From: Candidatus Solincola sediminis
GTDB lineage: Bacteria; Actinomycetota; Geothermincolia; Geothermincolales; RBG-13-55-18
Assembly: GCA_001767605.1 (NCBI GenBank)
Contig: MELM01000012.1
Coordinates: forward strand, 81,018 to 117,488
Length of the DNA: 36,471 bases
Direction of reading: 5' to 3'
Part shown: one piece after another, positions 27,480 to 35,570 of the stretch
Position numbering within the stretch: position 1 is the first letter of the stretch
Layout of the letters: the number at the start of each line of letters is the position of its first letter
The notes under the pieces: generated by a model
The model's database searches: none
The model's input: only the letters and a program-made list of their open reading frames with translations
Told to the model about the DNA's origin: nothing
Made by a program: the position numbers and the translations under genes

Positions 27480-28682
27480 TCAGTCTCCTTTACCGCTTTG
27501 CCTTATTCCCCACACCTTGAGCGGCAATCCCCACAGCTCTATAAAGCCTTCGCTTGCCTGATGGCTGAAGGTATCGGCGCGATCGTAGGTAGCGAGCGAA
27601 TAATCGTAAAGGGAGTATTTCGACTCCCGTCCCACTACCATGCAGTTGCCCTTGAAAAGCTTCAGCCGCACCTTGCCGCTCACTTTTTCCTGGGTTGCCT
27701 CAATCGCAGTCTGCAGGCTTGAACGTAGAGGCTCGTACCAGAGTCCGTAGTACACCAGGTCAGCAAATTTTTGTTCGAGAATCGGTTTGAAGTGAAGTGT
27801 CTCCCTAGTCAAGGTCATCGACTCCAAAGCCTTATGAGCTTCGATCAGTATTGTCGCCGCCGGCGCCTCATAGGTTTCGCGCGACTTGATACCGACAAGG
27901 CGATTTTCGATCATATCGATGCGGCCGATACCATGAGATCCACCCAGTTGGTTGAGCCGCTTGATCATATCCACTAATTTCAGGTCTTCACCGTCCAGCT
28001 CGACCGGTCGTCCAGATTCGAATGCGATCTCGGTATAAACGGGAGCATCGGGTGCTTTTTCCGGTGAGATCGTCCATTCATGGGAATCTTCCGGTGGCTC
28101 TATCATAGGATCTTCGAGTATCCCCGCCTCACAGCTACGCCCCCAGAGATTCTCATCGACCGAATAGGGACTGCTTAGGGTAACCGGAACCGGGATGCCA
28201 TGTTCCCGCGCGTATTCGATCTCCTCCTCCCGGGACATTACCCATTCGCGCAAGGGAGCGATGATCTTGAGATCAGGTCCGAGAGCCATGGTCGTTACAT
28301 CGAATCGCACCTGGTCGTTCCCCTTGCCGGTGCAGCCATGTGCTACGGCTGAAGCGCCCCGCCGTCTCGCTTCCTCCACCATGACCGAAGCGATCAACGG
28401 GCGGCCAAGCGATGTCGCCAGGGGGTATTTGCCTTCGTAGAGCGCATTTGCCTTAAGCGCGGGCAGAATGAATTCCTCGGCGAAGGTTTCCTTGAGATCG
28501 AGCACGATGGCGTCGATCGCCCCTGTATCTATCGCCTTACGGCGTATCATCTCCAGGTCGCCCGGCTGCCCCAAGTCCGCCGCCAAGGCAACTACCTGCA
28601 GATCGTATTTGTCCTCCAGCCATTTTATGGCTACGGAGGTATCCAGCCCTCCGGAATATGCGAGAATTACCGTCTCCTTCAT
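27480..28682 (-). CDS. argG: Argininosuccinate synthase
   Basis: A 400-residue enzyme that joins citrulline and aspartate with ATP to give argininosuccinate. The PP-loop AYSGGLDTSVAIKWL opens the protein. GCTGKGNDQVRF, the citrulline/aspartate-site SPYSVDENLWGRSCEAGILEDP and GGSHGIGRIDMIENRLVGIKSRE are family landmarks. Length matches. The start is the ATG at 28682, 15 nt after argR. Its end overlaps the ribosome binding site of argH, so synthase and lyase are coupled. Confidence 0.97.
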   Translation of the reverse strand: MKETVILAYSGGLDTSVAIKWLEDKYDLQVVALAADLGQPGDLEMIRRKAIDTGAIDAIVLDLKETFAEEFILPALKANALYEGKYPLATSLGRPLIASVMVEEARRRGASAVAHGCTGKGNDQVRFDVTTMALGPDLKIIAPLREWVMSREEEIEYAREHGIPVPVTLSSPYSVDENLWGRSCEAGILEDPMIEPPEDSHEWTISPEKAPDAPVYTEIAFESGRPVELDGEDLKLVDMIKRLNQLGGSHGIGRIDMIENRLVGIKSRETYEAPAATILIEAHKALESMTLTRETLHFKPILEQKFADLVYYGLWYEPLRSSLQTAIEATQEKVSGKVRLKLFKGNCMVVGRESKYSLYDYSLATYDRADTFSHQASEGFIELWGLPLKVWGIRQSGKGD

Positions 28683-28697
28683 GTTCTCACTCCTGTT

Positions 28698-29150
28698 TTA
28701 AGTCATCAGGCTCAGCTTCTGCGCCAGCCTCTTCGCACTGTACTTTTCTCTTGCCACCATGATGATCGTATCATCCCCGGCCACCGTTCCCGCTACTCCA
28801 TCAAGCCTGGCTCTATCGAAGACAGCGGCAAGTGCGTGTGCATTACCTGGTGCAGTGTGAACGATAAGAATATTTCCACTTGCCTCAAGGCCCGTTACAA
28901 ACTCCCTCAGACCTCGTTCCAGATCACCCGGGGCCACTGCGGGCGCCTGCTCTCCCGGAAAGCCGTAGATATGCACGCCATCCGGACCCGGTAGCCTGAC
29001 CAGTCCCATTTCGCGCAAGTCCCTGGAAATTGTCGACTGATCCGCCTCTATTCCATGCGCCGCCAATTCCTTAACCACATCCGACTGGCTTGATAGCGGC
29101 TTGCTGCTCACCAGTTCCCTTATGACATCCCGGCGGTGTCGCTTATCCAT
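28698..29150 (-). CDS. argR: Arginine repressor/regulator ArgR
   Basis: A 150-residue regulator. The N-terminal winged helix-turn-helix (about 1-70) shows ADQSTISRDLREMGLVRL, the recognition helix. The C-terminal domain (80-150) with VIVHTAPGNAHALAAVFDRAR-like sequence and GTVAGDDTIIM binds arginine and forms the hexamer. In the presence of arginine the family binds palindromic ARG boxes. A matching box lies upstream of argC (34483-34500), so ArgR probably controls its own operon. The start overlaps the argF stop in TGATG, which signals translational coupling. Confidence 0.95.
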   Translation of the reverse strand: MDKRHRRDVIRELVSSKPLSSQSDVVKELAAHGIEADQSTISRDLREMGLVRLPGPDGVHIYGFPGEQAPAVAPGDLERGLREFVTGLEASGNILIVHTAPGNAHALAAVFDRARLDGVAGTVAGDDTIIMVAREKYSAKRLAQKLSLMT

Positions 29151-30076
29151 CAGTCCAGCCCGATGAGAAGGTCGAGGAGTGCCGCTTGCGCATGCATCCT
29201 GTTCTCCGCCTGATCCCAGACCGCCGAGCGCGGCCCGTCTATTACTTCATCCGTTATTTCCTCGCCACGATGAGCGGGAAGGCAGTGCAGGACTATCGCC
29301 TCTGCATCGGCAACCGTCAACAAATCGCTGTTCAACTGGTAATGCCTGAGATCCCGCTTCCTGCGATGTTCTTCTTTCTGACCCATGGAGGTCCAGACAT
29401 CAGTGTATACGACCTGGGCTCCCTCGACCGCGTCTCGGGCATTGTGAACAATTCGGATTGAATCCCGACCAACCATACTGCGTGCCTGGCCGAGGATGCC
29501 CGCATCAGGCTCATATCCCTTCGGGCAACCAATGGTACAGTCCATGCCTGCAATGGCGCATCCCAAAGCCAGCGAATTGGCGACGTTATTACCGTCTCCC
29601 ACATATGCCAGCTTGATTCCCGAGAGATCGCCGAAATGCTCTCTTATGGTCATCAGGTCGGCTAGAACCTGACAAGGATGCTCGAGGTCGGTCAAAGCAT
29701 TTATGACCGGGACATCGGCCGCCTTTGCCAACTCTTCCACTTCCCAGTGACCGAAAGTTCTCAGCGCCATTGCCTGCACATATCGCGAAAGTACCCTTCC
29801 CGTATCCAGTATGCTCTCGCCACGGCCAATCTGGAGCTCGGAGCTATTCAGGGTGATAGGCCTTCCCCCCAGATGATAGATGGCCGCCTCGAATGAGACC
29901 CGTGTGCGTGTCGACGGTTTCTGGAAGATGAGCCCCACCAGTTGGCCTGTCAGGCTTGGCTTCACCCTCCATGCGCCTAATTCCCGCTTGAAATGCACCG
30001 CCCGCTCGAGGACACCGAGAAGCTCACCGGCGTTCAAGTCGGAAATACTTATAAAGTCCCTTCCCTTGATTTCCAT
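29150..30076 (-). CDS. argF: Ornithine carbamoyltransferase
   Basis: A 308-residue enzyme that makes citrulline from ornithine and carbamoyl phosphate. The carbamoyl-phosphate site STRTRVSFEAA (55-65), HPCQ in EHPCQVLADLMTI, and the ornithine/catalytic HCLPAHRGEEITDEV loop are present. Length is normal. The start ATG is 21 nt after argD; the stop overlaps argR by one base. It is the anabolic type by context, lying within a full biosynthetic operon, and no arginine deiminase genes are near. Confidence 0.97.
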   Translation of the reverse strand: MEIKGRDFISISDLNAGELLGVLERAVHFKRELGAWRVKPSLTGQLVGLIFQKPSTRTRVSFEAAIYHLGGRPITLNSSELQIGRGESILDTGRVLSRYVQAMALRTFGHWEVEELAKAADVPVINALTDLEHPCQVLADLMTIREHFGDLSGIKLAYVGDGNNVANSLALGCAIAGMDCTIGCPKGYEPDAGILGQARSMVGRDSIRIVHNARDAVEGAQVVYTDVWTSMGQKEEHRRKRDLRHYQLNSDLLTVADAEAIVLHCLPAHRGEEITDEVIDGPRSAVWDQAENRMHAQAALLDLLIGLD

Positions 30077-30097
30077 AATCTTCCTTCTTCCCGGAAG

Positions 30098-31303
30098 TCA
30101 GACGATCCCGCCGGATAGCAATTCTTCCAGCGTGGCAAGCAGTTCATCTACCTCACGCGTGGATATTGATAGCGGCGGAAGGAAGCGCAATATGGTCGGT
30201 CCGATATTGTTAACGACGTATCCGCGTTCGAGACACCGCTCGACGATTTCCCGCGCATCGTCCCTCTTGAGCTCTGCCGCGAGCATAAGCCCGATTCCCC
30301 GCACCTCTGCGATAGCACCGGTAGATTGTTGCAGGGCCTCCAGCTTTTCCTTGAAATAGGTTCCCACCCGGGCCGCGTTTTCCACCAGTTGTTCCTCCCT
30401 GAGCACGATCATGGTAGCGAGGGCCGCCGAGCATACGAGCGGATTCCCACCGAACGTGGTCCCGTAGTCTCCCGGGATAAAACCTTTGGCTACTTCTGCC
30501 GTGGCAAGCAAAGCCCCGATCGGGACTCCTCCCGCCAGACCCTTGGCGATAGTCATCATGTCAGGCGATATACCGTAATGCTCGTGCGCGAAGAGAGCTC
30601 CAGTCCGTCCCATGCCGCTCTGCACCTCATCCAGTATCAGGAGGGCTCCCTTTTCCCGGCAGAGCTCCCGCGCGCCCTTCAAGTAACCGGGATCGGCAAC
30701 ATAGACACCGCCCTCGCCCTGGATAGGCTCTAACAGGACAGCGCAGGTATCATCACTAACCGATTCTTCCAGTGCCGATAGGTCGTTGAATGGAACGTGG
30801 ATGAAGCCCTCGGGCATCGGGCCGAATAGCTTGGATTTCTCCGGCTGTCCGGTGGCCGCCATCGCTCCATAACCACGGCCATGAAACGAGCGCAAGGCTG
30901 AGACGATGATATAGCGCTCCTCTCCCCGCACGGTTCGCATGTACTTCCGCGCCAATTTTAATCCCGCTTCTATCGCCTCCGTCCCGCTATTGCAAAAGAA
31001 GATCTTATCGGCGAAGGTGAAACGCACGAGCATCTCGGCAAGCTCGCCTTGTGGCCGATTGTAGTAGAGATTGGAGACGTGTATGAGCTGGGAGGCCTGC
31101 CGTACAATGCCCGCTATGATTTCGGGATGGCAATGCCCGGCCACGCATGCTCCCAATCCTGATACGAAATCCACGTATTCCTTGCCGGTATCGTCCCAGA
31201 GACGGGTGCCGTGTCCCCTTACGAAAAGGACGGGCAGGCGAGCATAATTCGCCATGAGATAATCATTGTCCTGGCTTTTTGCTATTTCGAGATCGTAATC
31301 CAT
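30098..31303 (-). CDS. argD: Acetylornithine aminotransferase
   Basis: A 401-residue class III PLP aminotransferase that converts N-acetylglutamate semialdehyde to N-acetylornithine. NSGTEAIEAGLKLARK, LILDEVQSGMGRTG (D225) and the PLP lysine K254 in TIAKGLAGGVPIGA are clear. The start ATG at 31303 gives the family N-terminus MDYDLEIAKSQDNDYLMANYARLPV with AAGGGAG upstream. The frame is open further, to 31441, but that lies within argB and is not ArgD-like. It follows argB by 17 nt. Some ArgD enzymes also serve lysine biosynthesis (succinyl-DAP step), which cannot be judged here. Confidence 0.95.
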   Translation of the reverse strand: MDYDLEIAKSQDNDYLMANYARLPVLFVRGHGTRLWDDTGKEYVDFVSGLGACVAGHCHPEIIAGIVRQASQLIHVSNLYYNRPQGELAEMLVRFTFADKIFFCNSGTEAIEAGLKLARKYMRTVRGEERYIIVSALRSFHGRGYGAMAATGQPEKSKLFGPMPEGFIHVPFNDLSALEESVSDDTCAVLLEPIQGEGGVYVADPGYLKGARELCREKGALLILDEVQSGMGRTGALFAHEHYGISPDMMTIAKGLAGGVPIGALLATAEVAKGFIPGDYGTTFGGNPLVCSAALATMIVLREEQLVENAARVGTYFKEKLEALQQSTGAIAEVRGIGLMLAAELKRDDAREIVERCLERGYVVNNIGPTILRFLPPLSISTREVDELLATLEELLSGGIV

Positions 31304-31320
31304 TTCATCTCCCTTGGTGC

Positions 31321-32193
31321 CTAGGCTACCACCATTGTTCCGACACCGGCGTCCGTATATAGCTCGAGCAGCAGTGCATGATCGACGGTTCCGTTTATGA
31401 TGTGTGCTCGCCGGACTCCGCCGCGCAACGCTTCGATACAACTCTCGACCTTGGGAAGCATGCCGCTTCCCAATCCGCCGCTACCAATGAGCCGCACGGC
31501 CTCCCGGCTGTTCAACTCGGGAATCAGGCTGGAAGGGTCTTCCATATCCCGATAAATACCATCTACATCAGTGAGATAGATCAATTTATCCGCTCTGAGC
31601 GCGGAAGCCAAGGCACCAGCTACAAAATCGGCGTTGATATTATAGCTTTGGCCCGATTCGTCAGCGCCAATGCTCGCCACAACCGGAATGAATTCTTCTT
31701 TCATCAGGTTGGTGAGAATCCTTGTGTTGACTGCTGCCACCTCTCCGACAAAACCGAGATCGATCTGTCCCTTTCCCGTGGCTTGGCCTTTCTTTCGCGC
31801 GATCAAAAGGTTGCCGTCCTCGCCGGAGAGGCCGACCGCCAGCGTACCATGCCTGTTTATCATGGATACGATTTCCTTGTTCACCTTGCCTACCAGGACC
31901 ATCTTGGCCACATCCATGGTGGAGGCATCAGTCACTCGATGCCCGTCCACGAAACGCACTTCAAGCGACATACGCTCCATATATTCCGTGACCTGCGGTC
32001 CACCCCCGTGCACGATCACCGGGTTCATCCCCACATAACGCATGAGCACTACATCCGACGCGAACTTCTCCTTGAGGTCACCGTTCTCCATGGCGTTGCC
32101 GCCGAACTTCACAACAACCGTTTTGCCGTAATAATCCTTTATATACGGCAAGGCCTCCATAAGAACGCGTGCTTTATCTATAGCTTTTTCCAT
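31321..32193 (-). CDS. argB: Acetylglutamate kinase
   Basis: A 290-residue amino-acid kinase that phosphorylates N-acetylglutamate, the committed step. It has VVVKFGGNAM near the N-terminus (ATP phosphate binding), VIVHGGGPQVTEYMERMSLEVRFVDGHRVTD (substrate site) and a C-terminal GVRRAHIINGTVDHALLLELYTDAGVGTMV. The first 20 residues form a helix (EKAIDKARVLMEALPYI), as found in arginine-inhibited hexameric forms, so feedback control by arginine is likely but inferred. It lies between argJ and argD. Confidence 0.96.
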   Translation of the reverse strand: MEKAIDKARVLMEALPYIKDYYGKTVVVKFGGNAMENGDLKEKFASDVVLMRYVGMNPVIVHGGGPQVTEYMERMSLEVRFVDGHRVTDASTMDVAKMVLVGKVNKEIVSMINRHGTLAVGLSGEDGNLLIARKKGQATGKGQIDLGFVGEVAAVNTRILTNLMKEEFIPVVASIGADESGQSYNINADFVAGALASALRADKLIYLTDVDGIYRDMEDPSSLIPELNSREAVRLIGSGGLGSGMLPKVESCIEALRGGVRRAHIINGTVDHALLLELYTDAGVGTMVVA

Positions 32194-32230
32194 GCGTACT
32201 CCTTAGGGCTTGGGTTTATGAATCCACGTC

Positions 32231-33409
32231 CTATGTATGATATTCAGCGTTGATTCTCACGTACTCGTAGCTCAAATCGCTGGTCAGGAGCTCTATTACA
32301 GAGTCTCCTCTGCTGAGATCGATATCGATCTCTATCTCCTTCACAGCCATGATACCTTCCAAAGAAGCAGGATCGACCATGCCGCTCTCTCCGCGCTCGG
32401 CAACCGCGAGTCCGCCTATCTTTACGGAAACCTTGGACGGATCCAGGCGAGGCTCCGCAGCCCCCAGTGCCTGTACTATCCGTCCCCAATTAGGATCGCC
32501 TCCGAAGAAAGCGGTCTTGACCAGGGGCGACTCCGCAACCGCGGTCGCCAGCTTCTTGGCCTCGGCGTGATCGAAAGCTCCGCCGATTCGTATTTTGATC
32601 AGGCGCGTCGATCCCTCCGCATCCTCGACCAACATATGTGCAAGCGGTGAGCATACCTGTAATAGAGCCGCTGCGAAATCCTCGGCCTTGACCTTCGCCC
32701 GGGATGTCCCGCTAGCCAGTGCCAGAACCATATCGTTGGTGCTCGTACATCCGTCGATATTGACGAGATTGAAGCTCGCATCGACCGCTATGCGAAGAGC
32801 TGCTGAAAGATCTCGCGGGTCGATTTGCGCATCGCTCGTAAGAAAAGCAAGCATGGTCGCCATATTGGGCTTCATCATGCCGGCTCCCTTGGCCATGCCC
32901 CCTATAGAAAAATCCCCGAAGTCGAATGAAAGCTCTTTGGGATAGGTATCCGTGGTCATTATGGCCCGCGCCGCCTCACCGGCTCCGCCCTCATGAAGAG
33001 CCCCAATTGCATGCTTGATTCCTTCTTCGAGCTTTTGCATCGGGAGGTAGCCGCCTATCAGTCCCGTCGATGCCACGGCTACCTGCGAATCATCTATCCC
33101 GAGTTCGATGGCCACACTATGCGCCATGGCTCTTGCATCCGCCAACCCGCGCTCACCGGTACAGGCGTTGGCATTGCCGCTATTTATAACTGCCGCCTGC
33201 AACCGTCCATCCTCGAGATGCTCGATAGTTACTGCCACCGGTGCCGCCCGAAAAGCGTTGGAAGTGAAGGTGCCGGCCGCTGAACATTCCGCGTCCGATG
33301 CCAGTACACATAGATCGAGCTCCCCGCTCTCTTTCAATCCGCAAGCAACCCCGCTCGCCTTGAAACCGGGTGGAGCGCAAATCCCTCCGTAAATCATCTT
33401 GCCGTTCAT
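32231..33409 (-). CDS. argJ: Glutamate N-acetyltransferase/amino-acid acetyltransferase
   Basis: A 392-residue self-cleaving enzyme. The cleavage site is within KPNMATMLAFL, between A184 and T185; the new N-terminal threonine is the nucleophile. GNANACTG and MTTDTYPKE are further family motifs. It transfers the acetyl group from acetylornithine to glutamate (the cyclic pathway), and some members also use acetyl-CoA. No argE (deacetylase) or argA is in the window, in line with a cyclic pathway. It begins 9 nt after argC, with AGGAGGAAG upstream. Confidence 0.96.
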   Translation of the reverse strand: MNGKMIYGGICAPPGFKASGVACGLKESGELDLCVLASDAECSAAGTFTSNAFRAAPVAVTIEHLEDGRLQAAVINSGNANACTGERGLADARAMAHSVAIELGIDDSQVAVASTGLIGGYLPMQKLEEGIKHAIGALHEGGAGEAARAIMTTDTYPKELSFDFGDFSIGGMAKGAGMMKPNMATMLAFLTSDAQIDPRDLSAALRIAVDASFNLVNIDGCTSTNDMVLALASGTSRAKVKAEDFAAALLQVCSPLAHMLVEDAEGSTRLIKIRIGGAFDHAEAKKLATAVAESPLVKTAFFGGDPNWGRIVQALGAAEPRLDPSKVSVKIGGLAVAERGESGMVDPASLEGIMAVKEIEIDIDLSRGDSVIELLTSDLSYEYVRINAEYHT

Positions 33410-33418
33410 GGCTTCCTC

Positions 33419-34456
33419 CTATGGGAAGATACCTAAAGACTCGAGGCCGGTCGCCTCATCCCAATCGTTCATGATATTCATGCACTGGATCGCCTGCCCG
33501 GAGGCTCCCTTTACCAGGTTGTCTATGGCTGAAGCCACGATGAGCAGACGGCTGTCATCATCAAAATGCCATCCGATATGACAATAGTTTGTGCCCGAAA
33601 CCGCTTTCGTTTCCGGAAAATCACCTTCGCCCCGGATCACGATGAATTCGCTTCCTTTGTAGCAAGAGCGGTAAAGGGGTTCAATTGCGTCAGTCGAGAT
33701 CCCTTCGCCAAGCTTGGCATAACAAGTCGCCAGGATGCCCCGGTTCATGGGTATGAGATGGGGCGTGAAAACGACACTCGCCTTTTCCCCTCTCAGGGAT
33801 GACAGCACTTCTTCGATTTCCGGCGTATGACGATGAGAGCCGACATTGTAGGGTTTCATATTTTCGTCGGCCTGAGCGAAGTGGGTCGGCAGCGATAGAG
33901 CTCTTCCTGCCCCGGAGAGGCCTGACTTTGCGTCGATGATAATGGAAGTCCCGTTAGCCGGTATCTGATTCATAACCGGCGCTAATGCCAGTATGGAGGC
34001 GGTCGGGTAACAACCGGGGACCGCTACCAGGCGCGTGTCTCTGATTGCATCCCGATTGATCTCCGCAAGGCCGTAAACAGCTTCCTGCAACAGCTTGGGA
34101 GAACTGTGTTCTACTTGGTACCAGTTCTCATAGGTTTTTGGATCGGAAAACCGGTAATCGGCTGAGAGATCGCAAACCCTGCAATCGCCCTCGAGTAACG
34201 ATGAGACGGCGACCATCGCCTCTCCGTGCGGCAGGGCTATAAAAAAGAAGTCGGCTTCCTCGAGGGCTTCGCTAACCGAGAATTTCCGGAAAACAGAATT
34301 TGCATAGGGATGTAAGTGCGGATATACCTCTCCAACCGGCTTGCCTGCGTAGGTGTGGGCAGTGATGTAGGTCACCTGGGCATGGGGGTGGCAGTGGAGT
34401 AACCGCAGCAGTTCAACTCCCGTATATCCCGAGGCTCCGACTATTCCGATTCTCAT
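33419..34456 (-). CDS. argC: N-acetyl-gamma-glutamyl-phosphate reductase
   Basis: A 345-residue reductase that converts N-acetylglutamyl phosphate to the semialdehyde with NADPH. The nucleotide-binding start MRIGIVGASGYTGVELLRLL and the active-site C149 in VPGCYPTASI are clear. IALPHGEAM and the AKSGLSGAGR loop fit the family. It is the first gene of the arg operon. The ATG has GGGAGAG upstream and an ARG-box-like operator 27 bp away. The next gene, argJ, follows closely, so all eight genes look co-transcribed. Confidence 0.97.
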   Translation of the reverse strand: MRIGIVGASGYTGVELLRLLHCHPHAQVTYITAHTYAGKPVGEVYPHLHPYANSVFRKFSVSEALEEADFFFIALPHGEAMVAVSSLLEGDCRVCDLSADYRFSDPKTYENWYQVEHSSPKLLQEAVYGLAEINRDAIRDTRLVAVPGCYPTASILALAPVMNQIPANGTSIIIDAKSGLSGAGRALSLPTHFAQADENMKPYNVGSHRHTPEIEEVLSSLRGEKASVVFTPHLIPMNRGILATCYAKLGEGISTDAIEPLYRSCYKGSEFIVIRGEGDFPETKAVSGTNYCHIGWHFDDDSRLLIVASAIDNLVKGASGQAIQCMNIMNDWDEATGLESLGIFP

Positions 34457-34482
34457 TACGCTCTCCCGGTTAAATTAATATA

Positions 34483-34500
34483 TATGCGTATTATTGCATA
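34483..34500 (-). promoter_or_regulatory. ARG box (ArgR operator) of the arg operon
   Basis: An 18-bp imperfect palindrome, TATGCAATAATACGCATA on the minus strand, fits the ArgR operator form TNTGNATWWWWATNCANA well. It lies 27 bp before argC in an AT-rich stretch that also holds possible -10 hexamers (TAATAC). A further half-site, GCATATTTATGC, overlaps its upstream end at 34496-34507, as is common for paired ARG boxes. Confidence 0.65.
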
Positions 34501-34537
34501 TTTATGCCTTCGACCTCAATACCCTTTTTCTTTTCAT

Positions 34538-35512
34538 CTATCTGGGGAGACGGGAAAGCGATGATATGGCGAGTTCCAGCCCGAAGTCTTCGTCCATTTC
34601 CCCGGACTTGATGCCCATTTCAACCCTGACCAGAATGGACAGGGCTTTCCTCAGGCCCTCCTCGTTGAAACGGGCGGCCTGCGGCTTGAGCTTTTTAGCA
34701 AGCGTCCACTGCTGCTGCTTGGACATCTTCATACGGGCGGCGATATCCGGCTCTTGCCGCCCCTCTTCACGCAGCGCCTTATATAACAAGAGGTTACGAA
34801 AATGCCGGGAGAGCGCGAATAGCAGATAGCTCGCCTTTTCGCCTTGCTGAGTCAGTGCCCGCAACAGCTTTACCGCCTGATCGGAATCACCGATAGCGAC
34901 CCTATCCACCAGTTCGAAAACCGAACGCTCTGCGGTGGGCTTCACAAGGGGTACAACGTGATCGAGATCGATTTCCTCGATCCCTTCATTGTAAAGGACG
35001 GTTTTTTCGACCGCTGATTCGATGGCCAGCAAATCGTCACCCAGTGCATCGTGCAAGTAGGCTATTGCTTTCCCGGTGACTTTGGCACCCCTTTCCGTGA
35101 AGCGGCTACGGATCCAACCGGGGATTTGATCCCTCCTCTTGCTGACCTCTTTTACGCGGCCGCTCTTTTCTATAAGGCGAAGCAATGGGGCCGATTGTTT
35201 GAGACCGACGGCGGTGAGGATGAGCAGGCACCTCTCGGCAGGGTTTTCAGTGTATTTGCCCAGCGTTTTTACGTCGGATGCCGAAAGCTTGTGCGCTTCC
35301 TTCATGATTACGAAACGGCCCTCCGACCCCAGGGGAAGGGTGTCAGCCGCCTGCAGCACATCCTCGATCTTATCTTCTCCCGCCTCGAAGACATCCAGGT
35401 TGAAATCCTCGTCTTCCGCGGAGATCTTCGATTGCATCTTCTTCAATTCGTCTTCCACCAGGAGTCTCTGATTGCCATGGATCAGAAGCACCCCCCGCTT
35501 GCCGGACGGCAT
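34538..35512 (-). CDS. holA: DNA polymerase III delta subunit
   Basis: A 324-residue clamp-loader subunit that opens the sliding clamp. It has the HolA N-terminal pattern (GVLLIHGNQRLLVEDELKKM), then VIMKEAHKLSASD and ENPAERCLLILTA. A C-terminal helical collar domain has VFELVDRVAIGDSDQAVKLLRAL and LLFALSRHFRNLLLYKAL. There is no Walker A, as expected for delta. The start ATG at 35512 has GGAGGAACGA upstream. It lies directly after comEC, the usual neighbour in Gram-positive genomes, and before the arg operon on the same strand. Confidence 0.92.
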   Translation of the reverse strand: MPSGKRGVLLIHGNQRLLVEDELKKMQSKISAEDEDFNLDVFEAGEDKIEDVLQAADTLPLGSEGRFVIMKEAHKLSASDVKTLGKYTENPAERCLLILTAVGLKQSAPLLRLIEKSGRVKEVSKRRDQIPGWIRSRFTERGAKVTGKAIAYLHDALGDDLLAIESAVEKTVLYNEGIEEIDLDHVVPLVKPTAERSVFELVDRVAIGDSDQAVKLLRALTQQGEKASYLLFALSRHFRNLLLYKALREEGRQEPDIAARMKMSKQQQWTLAKKLKPQAARFNEEGLRKALSILVRVEMGIKSGEMDEDFGLELAISSLSRLPR

Positions 35513-35570
35513 TCGTTCCTCCTTGTCGCTTTTCCAATGGCATGACTATATCACTGTGCCACCTGCTCGA

